Position numbers and translations under genes: made by a program. Shown here piece after piece: positions 1-8,060 of a stretch of DNA of 64,000 nucleotides. The stretch covers positions 2,887,501 through 2,951,500 of the forward strand of contig NZ_CP080269.1 in NCBI RefSeq assembly GCF_019431355.1, in the 5' to 3' direction. Each line of letters opens with the position of its first letter. Within the stretch, counting starts at the first letter, position 1. Under the pieces are notes generated by a model. It searched no databases and was not told the origin of the DNA. It worked only from the letters and a program-made list of their open reading frames with translations. The stretch comes from Paenibacillus sp. R14(2021) (GTDB taxonomy: Bacteria; Bacillota; Bacilli; Paenibacillales; Paenibacillaceae).

Positions 1-56
1 GGGACATATAGCAGTAATAGGACTATTCCAATTGCCATTAAGAGAGGGGTCATCCC

Positions 57-1148
57 TTGCATATCGTTCGTTTTATGCTGCGTCCAGCCGTCATACCGGC
101 CTGGTCGGCCGCTCTGCTCGTGCTGCTGCTGGCGATTTTCCCAGCCGACGCGCTGCGGGCTTCGCTCAGGGGACTTTCCATCTGGTGGGAGGTGCTTTTT
201 CCGGCACTCTTCCCCTTCTTCGTCATCTCCGAGCTGCTGCTCGGCTTCGGGATCGTCCATTTCTTCGGCAAAATTCTGGATCCGTTCATGCGTCCGCTCT
301 TCCGCATCCCGGGCATTGGCGGCTTCGTAGTCACAATGGGCTATGCCTCTGGTTATCCCGTAGGCGCACGGTTAACAGCCCAGTTGTGGGAACAGAAGCT
401 AATCAACCGCGCTGAAGGCGAGCGTCTCGTCGCCTTCACGACAACCTCAGACCCCATCTTCTTAATCGGTGCTGTATCGGTCGGCTTCTTCCACAGCGTC
501 GCGCTTGCTCCTGTGCTTGCCGCATCCCATTACGGCGGCGGGCTCATGATTGGACTTCTGATGCGGTTCCATGACCGGAAAGCACCGGCCAGCCTTCCAG
601 CGAATACAGGCAATTCCGGCTCAGGTCCATCCGGCAGGCGCAGAAGCAGGCTAGCCGAAGCCGTCCATGCCATGCACAACGCCCGCGTGATGGACGGACG
701 GACGCTCGGCACGCTGCTGCAGGATGCAATACAAGCTGCGCTCCGCCTCATGATTGTCGTTGGCGGGCTCGTCGTCGTCTTCTCCGTCATCATGGAGCTG
801 CTGCGGCAGACCGGCAGCATCGAGATGCTTGCCGGCATCGTGCGCCTCCTGCTCGGGTTCGCCGGCATGCCGCCGGCCCTGTCCGATGCCGTCGTGAGCG
901 GCATCTTTGAAGTTACACTCGGCGCCCGGGCTGCCGGAGAAGCCGGCGGCAGCGGACTCATGCATCAGGCCGCAATCGCAGCCTTTGTACTCTCCTGGAG
1001 CGGCCTGTCCGTTCATGCGCAAGTCGCCAGTCTGCTGAGCCGTACGGACCTTCGCTACAAGCCGTTTTTCCTTGCGCGCTTGCTGCATGGCATTATCGCC
1101 GCCGCGCTTGTATATCTCCTGTGGAGCTGGCTGGGGCCGGCTGCTTGA
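57..1148 (+). CDS. ylbJ: YlbJ/SpoVV-like sporulation membrane protein
   Basis: A 363-residue polytopic membrane protein with about eight hydrophobic segments and the family's Gly/Pro signature (SGYPVGA near residue 105). YlbJ (SpoVV) of B. subtilis sits in the outer forespore membrane and moves dipicolinic acid from the mother cell toward the spore; the same role is inferred here. The start is a TTG at 57 behind the strong site GAGAGGGG (42-49); an ATG six codons later lacks such a site. Loop residues around 175-200 are polar and Ser/Gly/Arg rich. It is followed at about 100 bp by nadK on the same strand. Family assignment is firm; the transport role rests on the homologue. Confidence 0.85.
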   Translation: MHIVRFMLRPAVIPAWSAALLVLLLAIFPADALRASLRGLSIWWEVLFPALFPFFVISELLLGFGIVHFFGKILDPFMRPLFRIPGIGGFVVTMGYASGYPVGARLTAQLWEQKLINRAEGERLVAFTTTSDPIFLIGAVSVGFFHSVALAPVLAASHYGGGLMIGLLMRFHDRKAPASLPANTGNSGSGPSGRRRSRLAEAVHAMHNARVMDGRTLGTLLQDAIQAALRLMIVVGGLVVVFSVIMELLRQTGSIEMLAGIVRLLLGFAGMPPALSDAVVSGIFEVTLGARAAGEAGGSGLMHQAAIAAFVLSWSGLSVHAQVASLLSRTDLRYKPFFLARLLHGIIAAALVYLLWSWLGPAA

Positions 1149-1150
1149 CA

Positions 1151-1179
1151 TTGTATTCAACATCATTTTCCGCTATGAT
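1151..1179 (+). promoter_or_regulatory. Putative sigma-A promoter of nadK
   Basis: A -35-like TTGTAT (1151-1156) and a -10-like TATGAT (1174-1179) are separated by 17 bases, about 65 bases upstream of the nadK start. The -35 is weak, so this is a plausible rather than certain promoter. Confidence 0.35.
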
Positions 1180-1244
1180 TCAAGGAGAAATGGCTGATAC
1201 GCTTTATGCATGCAAGTATCGGCTAGCGGAAGGAGCTAGTACGT

Positions 1245-2042
1245 TTGAACTATGTAATTGTTGACCGCGGCGACCGGCTGTCGAAAGAGCTTGCCGCCAA
1301 ATTCCATACCCTTGCCGAAGCCCGCGGGCTGAAGCGCAACGACGAAAAACCCGAAATGATCATCTCGATCGGCGGCGACGGCACGCTGCTGCAAGCCTTC
1401 CACACCTACGTAGACCGCGTGGAGGATGTTGCCTTTATCGGTGTACATACCGGCCATCTCGGCTTCTTCGCCGATTGGAAAGCGGAGGAGCTGGAGGAGC
1501 TTGTCTGCATGATGGCCGAAAGCGAGCCGAGCATTGTGCGCTACCCGCTTGCGGAAATCGTGCTTGATACGACCGAAGGGCTATCGACGTATACGGCACT
1601 CAATGAATTTACGCTCAAAGGCGTAGACAACACGATCGTCGCCCAAATCGATATCAACGACGAGCTGTTCGAGATGTTTCGGGGCGATGGCATTGTCGTG
1701 TCGACGCCTTCCGGCAGCACCGCGTACAACAAGAGCTTGGGAGGCGCTGTCATTCACCCTTCCATTGAATCGCTGCAAATCGCCGAGATCGCGTCCATCA
1801 ACAACCGGGTATACCGGACGCTTGGCTCATCGGTCGTTCTGCCGCAGCATCATCACTGCGACATCATATCGCGCAAAGACCAGCGGCTCCAGCTGACCTT
1901 CGACCACTTGAACATTACTAGGAACGATATCCGCTCCATCCGGTGCAGCGTATCCTCCCGCAAGGTCAGCTTTGCGCGCTACCGGCCATTTCCATTCTGG
2001 ACGCGCGTACGCGAAGCGTTCCTTGGCTATGAAGTAAAATAA
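1245..2042 (+). CDS. nadK: NAD kinase
   Basis: ATP- or polyphosphate-dependent phosphorylation of NAD to NADP in the cytoplasm. The 265-residue length is normal for the short Bacillus-type enzyme. GGDGT at residues 43-47 is the ATP/NAD-binding signature, and STPSGSTAYNKSLGG near 150 is the second conserved motif. The start is TTG at 1245 with GGAAGGAG upstream at good spacing. The stop is followed after one base by the ATG of the ABC transporter, so the two are probably co-transcribed and translationally linked, although no functional link is obvious. Confidence 0.93.
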   Translation: MNYVIVDRGDRLSKELAAKFHTLAEARGLKRNDEKPEMIISIGGDGTLLQAFHTYVDRVEDVAFIGVHTGHLGFFADWKAEELEELVCMMAESEPSIVRYPLAEIVLDTTEGLSTYTALNEFTLKGVDNTIVAQIDINDELFEMFRGDGIVVSTPSGSTAYNKSLGGAVIHPSIESLQIAEIASINNRVYRTLGSSVVLPQHHHCDIISRKDQRLQLTFDHLNITRNDIRSIRCSVSSRKVSFARYRPFPFWTRVREAFLGYEVK

Positions 2043-2043
2043 C

Positions 2044-3783
2044 ATGGACCCTTACCGCGCTTATTTTCGAATCGTGAAGCCCTACCGATGGCTGATCGTG
2101 ATGACGCTGATCATCGGTATCATTAAGTTTACGATTCCGCTCACGCTGCCTCTGTTTATCAAATATGTCGTGGATGACGTACTGCTCTCCAAGCTGTCCG
2201 CAGCCGATAAAACGACCAAGCTGTACAAGGCTGTAGGACTGGCGTTCCTGCTGTTTGTCGTCGTTCGCTATCCCGTCGAGTACTTCAGGCAGTACTTCGC
2301 GCAATTTATTACGAGCCGCGTCCTCTACGATCTGCGCAACAAGCTGTACGCCCATTTGCAGCAGCTGTCCCTGCGCTTCTATCAGAACCGCAAGTCCGGT
2401 GAGATCATCTCTCGCATGATGAACGATGCCGAGCAGACGAAAACGCTCGTCGAAACAGGCCTGATGAATGTTTGGCTGGATATGTTCACGCTTGTCATCG
2501 CACTCGTTATCATGTTCAACATGAATGTTACGCTGACGTTCGTTGCGATTGCGATTCTGCCCTTCTACGGCTACGCGGTTAAGAAGCTGTATAAGCGGCT
2601 GCGCGGCTATTCCCGTTCCCGATCGCAGGCTATCGCCGAAATGCAGGGCTACTTGAACGAGCATGTGAACGGCATTCCCGTCATCAAAAGCTTCACGCTC
2701 GAGTCTTACGAGGAGCGGCAGTTCGGCAGCAAGAACAATACCTTTCTGACCCGTGCCTTCGCCCTCACCCGGTGGAATGCGCTCACGCAGTCCATCATCA
2801 ATACGCTGACGGAAATCGCGCCGCTTCTTGTTCTCGCCTGCGGCGGTTATTTGGTTGTGCAGAAATCGCTCACGCTGGGTGAATTCGTCGCCTTCTACGG
2901 TTATCTGGACCGGCTTTACAGCCCGCTTCGCAGACTCGTGAATTCCTCGACGGAGCTGACCCAAGCCTCAGCCTCGCTGGAACGCGTCATGGAGCTGCTC
3001 GGCGAGCATCCCGAGATTCAAGATGCCCCGCGCGCAGTCGCGCTGAAATCCGTGGAGGGGGACATCGTGTTCGATGGCGTCTCGTTCCGTTATCAGAACG
3101 AAGCCGAATGGGTACTGCGAAATATCAGCCTTACGATCCGCCAAGGGCAGACTGTCGCGCTTGTCGGCATGAGCGGCGGCGGTAAATCTTCGCTGATCAG
3201 CCTGCTCGCTCGCTTCTATGACGTGCAGGAGGGCCGGATTACCATTAACGGACAATCCATCGACAGCGTCACGCAGCAGAGCCTGCGTTCGCATATCGGC
3301 ATGGTGCTTCAGGATAACATCCTCTTCAGCGGAACTGTCAGGGATAATATCATGCTTGGCAATACGGAAGCGGACGAGGACGCTATTGTCGCAGCCGCCA
3401 AACGAGCGAACGCGCATGCGTTCATCCTAACTTTACCGAACGGTTACGATACCGAAATCGGCGAGCGCGGCGTTAAATTGTCCGGCGGGCAGAAGCAGCG
3501 AATCGCCATCGCCCGCGTATTTCTGAAGGATCCAGCTATTCTTGTGCTGGACGAAGCGACCTCGGCGCTTGACCTAGAGTCAGAGCATGCCATTCAAGAA
3601 TCGCTCAGCGAGCTGGCCCAGAACCGAACAACGCTTGTAGTCGCCCACCGATTGTCAACCATTACGCATGCCGATCTGATCGTAGTCATCGAACACGGCG
3701 AAATCGTGGAGCAGGGCAAGCATGAGGAATTGATGCAGCTTGGCGGCTCCTATGCCCGGCTTTTTAACGTTCAATACCTATAA
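2044..3783 (+). CDS. ABC exporter, fused permease and ATPase
   Basis: A 579-residue half-transporter of the multidrug/lipid exporter class (MsbA/LmrA-like), expected to work as a dimer in the membrane. Residues 1-310 hold six transmembrane segments; the nucleotide-binding domain follows. Walker A GMSGGGKSS is near residue 374, the signature LSGGQKQR near 478, and Walker B ILVLDEATSALD near 500, followed by the H-loop VAHRLST. All ATPase motifs are intact. It begins one base after nadK. The substrate cannot be told from sequence. A bidirectional terminator hairpin follows. Confidence 0.9.
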   Translation: MDPYRAYFRIVKPYRWLIVMTLIIGIIKFTIPLTLPLFIKYVVDDVLLSKLSAADKTTKLYKAVGLAFLLFVVVRYPVEYFRQYFAQFITSRVLYDLRNKLYAHLQQLSLRFYQNRKSGEIISRMMNDAEQTKTLVETGLMNVWLDMFTLVIALVIMFNMNVTLTFVAIAILPFYGYAVKKLYKRLRGYSRSRSQAIAEMQGYLNEHVNGIPVIKSFTLESYEERQFGSKNNTFLTRAFALTRWNALTQSIINTLTEIAPLLVLACGGYLVVQKSLTLGEFVAFYGYLDRLYSPLRRLVNSSTELTQASASLERVMELLGEHPEIQDAPRAVALKSVEGDIVFDGVSFRYQNEAEWVLRNISLTIRQGQTVALVGMSGGGKSSLISLLARFYDVQEGRITINGQSIDSVTQQSLRSHIGMVLQDNILFSGTVRDNIMLGNTEADEDAIVAAAKRANAHAFILTLPNGYDTEIGERGVKLSGGQKQRIAIARVFLKDPAILVLDEATSALDLESEHAIQESLSELAQNRTTLVVAHRLSTITHADLIVVIEHGEIVEQGKHEELMQLGGSYARLFNVQYL

Positions 3784-3794
3784 ACCGCATACAA

Positions 3795-3841
3795 AAAGAG
3801 ACGCCGATTTCATCCCCTTGCGGGTGAACCGGCGTCTCTTT
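3795..3841. terminator. Bidirectional terminator between ABC exporter and yutD
   Basis: The 12-bp perfect stem AAAGAGACGCCG / CGGCGTCTCTTT carries A-tracts on the left and T-tracts on the right, so it can end transcription from both converging genes. The loop contains a smaller nested inverted repeat. Confidence 0.8.
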
Positions 3842-3844
3842 GCG

Positions 3845-4816
3845 TTAAGGCTGTTTGGGACCGGGCTCTTTGCCCCGGTTATGCTGCTGCTCCGATGCGG
3901 CCGCAACAGGCGCTTTGTTGTTGTTGAAGTGATTCCGTTTATTCCGGCTCCGCTCTGGCCGATCTGAACGCTCTTGGCGTTCGCCGCGATCGTTCCGCTC
4001 GCCGCCGCGGTCATTCCGCTCTCGGCGTTCGCCGCGCGGCTCATTGCGCTGCGGCTCTTGCCGGTGCTGATCGTTCCGTTCGCCGCGCTCCGGACGCTCA
4101 CTGCGCTCCGAACGATCGCTGCGATCAGGCCGCTCGCCGCGCTCTTGATTGCGGTCGCCCCGCTCTGGGCGTTCCTGACGCTCAGAGCGATCGCTGCGGT
4201 CATGCGCCTGCTGTTGATTCCGGCCTGACTGCTGGCCTTGGCGCGGACCGTGCTCACGCTCTTTATTAAACGGCTTGCGGCTCTCACGCGGGCCGTCTTT
4301 CTCCTTCTCGACATCCTTGGAGGTTTCCTTGCGGCTGTTGCGCTGCTGTTCCCTCCGCAAGTCACGCTCATGCCGCGGCATGAATTTCACATGCTGATTC
4401 TCGGAGGCCGGCGCATCGTGCGCCTTGGCAGCCGCTATCGCTTGGGAGGCCGTCATATAAGCCTCTTCGGCCCCGTCCGGAAGCTCGATGCCGTCTAGTT
4501 CGCCGTCCTCGGTAATCTCGCCGTCATCCCCCTGCTTGGATCCGCCCGGCTGCTTCTCTAATACGAAATAAGCGCAGCCGAAATTGCAGTATTCGTTAAT
4601 ATAATCCACCATAGAGGAAATCGCGCTTTCGCGTGTCGCCTTCGGATGGTTATCGCGGAAGAACCCTTTAAGCCGCAGTTGATTATAGCCCCAATCCCCG
4701 ATTACGTAATCGTACCGTTCCAGCACTTCACTGAATCGTTCGCGGAACGCTTCAAGATTCCAACCGTTTCTGTTCTCATGAATTAATGCGTAGGCTCTGC
4801 CGCTAATATGGATCAA
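3845..4816 (-). CDS. yutD: YutD family protein with a long charged low-complexity tail
   Basis: The first ~95 residues match the small YutD (DUF1027) family of Bacillota, with the segments DYVIGDWGYNQLRLKG and YINEYCNFGCAYFVLE; function unknown. From about residue 100 to 323 the protein becomes a hydrophilic tail rich in Arg, Glu, Asp, Gln, Ser and Asn. The tail has many imperfect repeats of the type RSDRSERPERGD, and ends in a short Ala/Gln and Pro/Lys segment. B. subtilis YutD has only the head domain. The tail looks intrinsically disordered and resembles RNA- or polyanion-binding tails, but that is inference. It lies just downstream of lipA on the same strand with a 19-bp gap, as in Bacillus. 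Confidence 0.85.
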   Translation of the reverse strand: MIHISGRAYALIHENRNGWNLEAFRERFSEVLERYDYVIGDWGYNQLRLKGFFRDNHPKATRESAISSMVDYINEYCNFGCAYFVLEKQPGGSKQGDDGEITEDGELDGIELPDGAEEAYMTASQAIAAAKAHDAPASENQHVKFMPRHERDLRREQQRNSRKETSKDVEKEKDGPRESRKPFNKEREHGPRQGQQSGRNQQQAHDRSDRSERQERPERGDRNQERGERPDRSDRSERSERPERGERNDQHRQEPQRNEPRGERRERNDRGGERNDRGERQERSDRPERSRNKRNHFNNNKAPVAAASEQQHNRGKEPGPKQP

Positions 4817-4835
4817 GACTGCATCTCACTCCTTC

Positions 4836-5726
4836 TCACAAGGCTGCGCTTTGGGCTTCCTCTGCAGATTTGACCTGCTCATGCGCATGGTACGAGCTGC
4901 GAACGAGCGGTGCGGATTCGACGTGGCTGAATCCGCGCTTCAATCCTTCTTCTTTCAGCTTCTTGAATTCGTCCGGATGTACGTAGCGCTCGATCCGCAG
5001 GTGATTCGCAGAAGGCTGCAAATATTGACCAAGCGTCAAAATATTGCAGTCTACTGCGCGCAAGTCGTCCATCGCTTGCAAAATCTCATCCCATTCCTCG
5101 CCAACGCCAAGCATGATGCTCGATTTGGTCGGAATATCAGGCTGCATTTCTTTCGCTCGCTTGAGCAGCTCCATGGAACGCGAGTATTTGGCTTTCGCCC
5201 TTACCCGGTCGGAGAGCCGTGCAACGGTCTCTATATTGTGGTTCAGAATATCCGGTTTGGCATCCATAACAGCCTGAAGCGCGTCCCAATTGCCAAGGAA
5301 ATCCGGGATCAGCACTTCCACGCTGCAAAGCGGGAGCTTGCGGCGAACGGCCTTAATCGTTTCCACGAAAATGCTCGCTCCGCCATCGGCCAAATCATCA
5401 CGGGCGACTGACGTAATTACGCAGTGCCGCAGTCCCATTTGCTCCGCGGCCTCCGCCACGCGCTCCGGCTCCTGCAAGTCCAGCTCCGTAGGCAGGCCTG
5501 TCTTAACGGCGCAGAATCGGCACGCCCGCGTGCAAATGTCGCCGAGGATCATGAACGTTGCCGTTCGGTTCGCCCAGCATTCGTAAATGTTCGGGCATTT
5601 TGCTTCTTCGCATACGGTATGCAGCGTTTTGGAACGCATCATGTCTTTAATTTCGGCGAAATTGCCGCCTGTTGTTAGTTTTATGCGAAGCCAATCCGGC
5701 TTAGGTTGTTTTTCTTTTGTCTTCAT
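4836..5726 (-). CDS. lipA: Lipoyl synthase
   Basis: A radical-SAM enzyme that inserts two sulfurs into protein-bound octanoyl groups to make lipoyl cofactors. All cluster ligands are visible. Cys39, Cys44 and Cys50 ([12 protein letters not shown]) bind the auxiliary cluster. Cys65, Cys69 and Cys72 (CTRACRFC) bind the radical-SAM cluster. The C-terminal RSSY serine motif is present near residue 276. The 296-residue length is normal. The first ATG is used. It is divergent from the M23 peptidase and followed by yutD, conserving the Bacillus yutB-yunA arrangement. Confidence 0.96.
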   Translation of the reverse strand: MKTKEKQPKPDWLRIKLTTGGNFAEIKDMMRSKTLHTVCEEAKCPNIYECWANRTATFMILGDICTRACRFCAVKTGLPTELDLQEPERVAEAAEQMGLRHCVITSVARDDLADGGASIFVETIKAVRRKLPLCSVEVLIPDFLGNWDALQAVMDAKPDILNHNIETVARLSDRVRAKAKYSRSMELLKRAKEMQPDIPTKSSIMLGVGEEWDEILQAMDDLRAVDCNILTLGQYLQPSANHLRIERYVHPDEFKKLKEEGLKRGFSHVESAPLVRSSYHAHEQVKSAEEAQSAAL

Positions 5727-5977
5727 AGGGGCATACCTGCTTTCTGTTAGCTCTGCGTCTTATTATAGCATGTTTCGGATAAAAACCAATGATTTGCAGA
5801 CCATAACAGCAGGACAGCACCCTTCAAAAAAATTCAATTATCAAGAAATTAGAACAAGAGATGCCCCTTTCGCCAAGAGCAGATCGGGACAAATTACCAG
5901 GCCCGAGAAGGGCGAATCATGACTCCGATTGAAACGGCTGGCCGTTTCTCTCCGGTTCCTCTGGGAGGATGATGCTT

Positions 5978-7039
5978 GTGAGATCGATGTTGATCTGCCT
6001 GATTGCCATATGCGTTGCCGCCGTTACCGGCTTTCCACATCCTAACGCCATGGCTGCAGGTCAGGCAGGTACCGTAACTGTCAAAGCGAAATATGAGACC
6101 AAGAAAGCCCCTCTTCAAGAGCTCTCCTATGCGAAACGAAAGGTGCTCTACGACGAGATCAGCGTCGTTACCGGCATTCCCTGGTATCGCCTTGCCGCTG
6201 TTGACCAATACGAGCGGACGATTACGAGAGCAAGACCCAAGACGCGCGCCCAGCTGGGTCAATATATCAGCGTATTCGTAACAGAATCGGAATGGGCCGG
6301 CGAACTGAACCCCGATGCCAAGGACCAATTCCCCTTATCCATCCACTGGTTTAATGGACTTGGCGAAGACGGCGACGGCGATGGACTCGCGGTTCGCACG
6401 AACGATATCGATCTGCTCTATTCGTTCGCGAACCATCTGATGCAGTTCGGCACGAAGGACGATGATTTCTCCATCGCGCTGTGGCAATATTACCACAACA
6501 CCCGGGCGGTGCAGCGTATCCGCCAATTTGCTCGTCTGTATGAAACGTATGGCAAGCTCAATTTATTCGAGCATGCGTTCCCCGTGCCGATCGGCACGAA
6601 CTATTCCTACAAGGGAACCTGGGGAACGGGCCGAAGCTGGGGCGGCTACCGCATTCATGAAGGCACCGATATTTTCGCCAATCACGGTGTACCTGCAAGA
6701 AGCACCTGCTACGGCATTATTGAGGTGAAGGGCTGGAACCCCTACGGCGGCTGGCGCCTCGGGATTCGCGATCTCAATAATTATTATCATTATTATGCGC
6801 ATCTGTCCGGCTATGACAAGACAATAGACGTTGGTACCGTTGTGAAGCCGGGACAAGTAATCGGCTGGGTAGGCAGCTCGGGCTATGGCCGTCCCGGCAC
6901 GCAGGGTAAATTCCCGCCGCATCTGCATTACGGCATTTACCGCGACCGCGGCTTGGTGGAATGGTCCTTCGATCCCTATCCGAGCCTTCGGCAGTGGGAG
7001 ATCGACGAACGCCGCAGGCTGCGCGGACGCAAGAGCTAA
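5978..7039 (+). CDS. yunA: Secreted M23 family metallopeptidase, YunA-like
   Basis: A probable cell-wall endopeptidase of the lysostaphin/LytM type. An N-terminal signal peptide (MLICLIAICVAAVTGF, likely cut after AMA) directs export. The C-terminal M23 domain shows the zinc motif H-x3-D in HEGTDIF (near residue 220) and HLHYG (near 315). The middle region (45-190) is the poorly known N-terminal YunA-like part. The ribosome site GGGAGG (5963-5968) directly abuts ATGs at 5969 and 5972 but is well spaced from GTG 5978, which I prefer; the ATGs would add three residues. It is divergent from lipA and convergent with yunB. Confidence 0.85.
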   Translation: MRSMLICLIAICVAAVTGFPHPNAMAAGQAGTVTVKAKYETKKAPLQELSYAKRKVLYDEISVVTGIPWYRLAAVDQYERTITRARPKTRAQLGQYISVFVTESEWAGELNPDAKDQFPLSIHWFNGLGEDGDGDGLAVRTNDIDLLYSFANHLMQFGTKDDDFSIALWQYYHNTRAVQRIRQFARLYETYGKLNLFEHAFPVPIGTNYSYKGTWGTGRSWGGYRIHEGTDIFANHGVPARSTCYGIIEVKGWNPYGGWRLGIRDLNNYYHYYAHLSGYDKTIDVGTVVKPGQVIGWVGSSGYGRPGTQGKFPPHLHYGIYRDRGLVEWSFDPYPSLRQWEIDERRRLRGRKS

Positions 7040-7041
7040 AC

Positions 7042-7091
7042 AAGAAGAGCGCTTATCCAGGCAGGCCATGCCAGCGATAAGCGCTCTTCTT
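7042..7091. terminator. Bidirectional terminator between yunA-like gene and yunB
   Basis: A 16-bp perfect stem, AAGAAGAGCGCTTATC / GATAAGCGCTCTTCTT, with an 18-base loop lies between two converging genes. A- and T-runs on either side are part of the stem. Confidence 0.8.
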
Positions 7092-7099
7092 TGTACGGA

Positions 7100-7981
7100 T
7101 TACGGCTCGTCATCCGTTTTGTTCAAGCCAGCATCCCCAGACAGATCCGTACCGCCGCCCGATCCGCCGTTTGCATTGGAAGACGTATTCGGCGGGGATG
7201 TGGTCGATACGCCGCCGCTTCCTCCCGGCTGCGCCGGAAGCGCGATGCTTGGCGCATTTTGCGCGGATTCTCCGACAGGATTGCCCTTGTTATCGTAGTA
7301 GTACATCGGAACATCGCCGACGACAAGCAGGTAAGAAATCGGGATTTCCGTCTCGACAAGCTCCGGCTGGGTATCAAACGGAATGATGATCGACACTTCC
7401 GCGACGATATGCATGTACACTTCCACGAGAATCATATTGATGCCGGCGTCCTTCTGCCGGGTGTTTAAATCGACCTTGACGGCGCCGATCGGCTCGAACT
7501 TGACCGGTATCCTCGGCCCGAACGATGCGATGATCGCGCTGCCAAGCGCTTGACCGAGCGGAATCTTCTCCGGGATGTCGCCCATTTTGTCCAGCGTGGA
7601 CTGTACCGTATTAATCGTCTCCGACGTAATGCGCATATGCTCCGCGTAATTGAGCATAAAGCCGGATATTTTGCCGCTGGCATTCGTTTTCCAATCAATG
7701 AGCTTATCCGCGCCGGTTTCATCTGCAACTTGCTCCGTGATGGCTTTATTAATCGCTTGGGTCGCCACCTGCTTCACGCGGACCTGCGCAACGGTCATGA
7801 GCGGCTTCTGCAAATTGCGTTCAATGAAAATAAATGTCTGGAAGAAGAATAGCAGGAACAGTGCCATCAGAAACAGGATCAGCCTGCGGCGGCCCTTCTT
7901 CCTGTCGCCCTGGCCGCTCTTGCCGCCTGTCCGCCTGCGAACGCCGCTGCTTCGCCAGCCTCTTCTTCCCCACCTTCGCAT
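7100..7981 (-). CDS. yunB: Sporulation protein YunB
   Basis: A 293-residue member of the YunB family, which is under sporulation control in B. subtilis; biochemical function unknown. A very basic N-terminus (residues 1-33, about half Arg/Lys/Gly) precedes one membrane segment (LILFLMALFLLFFFQTFIFI). An extracytoplasmic domain with the family segments DKLIDWKTN and IPLGQALGS follows. The last ~50 residues are a Gly/Ser/Pro-rich tail. The start ATG 7981 has AAGGGGG eight bases upstream. It keeps its usual neighbour, the YunA-like peptidase. Confidence 0.88.
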   Translation of the reverse strand: MRRWGRRGWRSSGVRRRTGGKSGQGDRKKGRRRLILFLMALFLLFFFQTFIFIERNLQKPLMTVAQVRVKQVATQAINKAITEQVADETGADKLIDWKTNASGKISGFMLNYAEHMRITSETINTVQSTLDKMGDIPEKIPLGQALGSAIIASFGPRIPVKFEPIGAVKVDLNTRQKDAGINMILVEVYMHIVAEVSIIIPFDTQPELVETEIPISYLLVVGDVPMYYYDNKGNPVGESAQNAPSIALPAQPGGSGGVSTTSPPNTSSNANGGSGGGTDLSGDAGLNKTDDEP

Positions 7982-8060
7982 GCGACAGCCCCCTTCAATT
8001 GCCCTTTGTCCGCATTCTCATTCCAAGCTTATGCGGCAGGCAATCAAAAAAGAAGAAAGG

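Noticed and set aside
1966-2964. A 332-codon minus-strand frame opposite the ABC exporter
   Set aside because: Shadow frame with His/Gln/Arg-rich composition and no recognisable domain.
3974-4498. Long plus-strand open frames opposite yutD
   Set aside because: They are mirror frames of the repetitive Arg/Glu-rich tail; they lack ribosome sites and show only low-complexity Ala/Leu/Pro runs.
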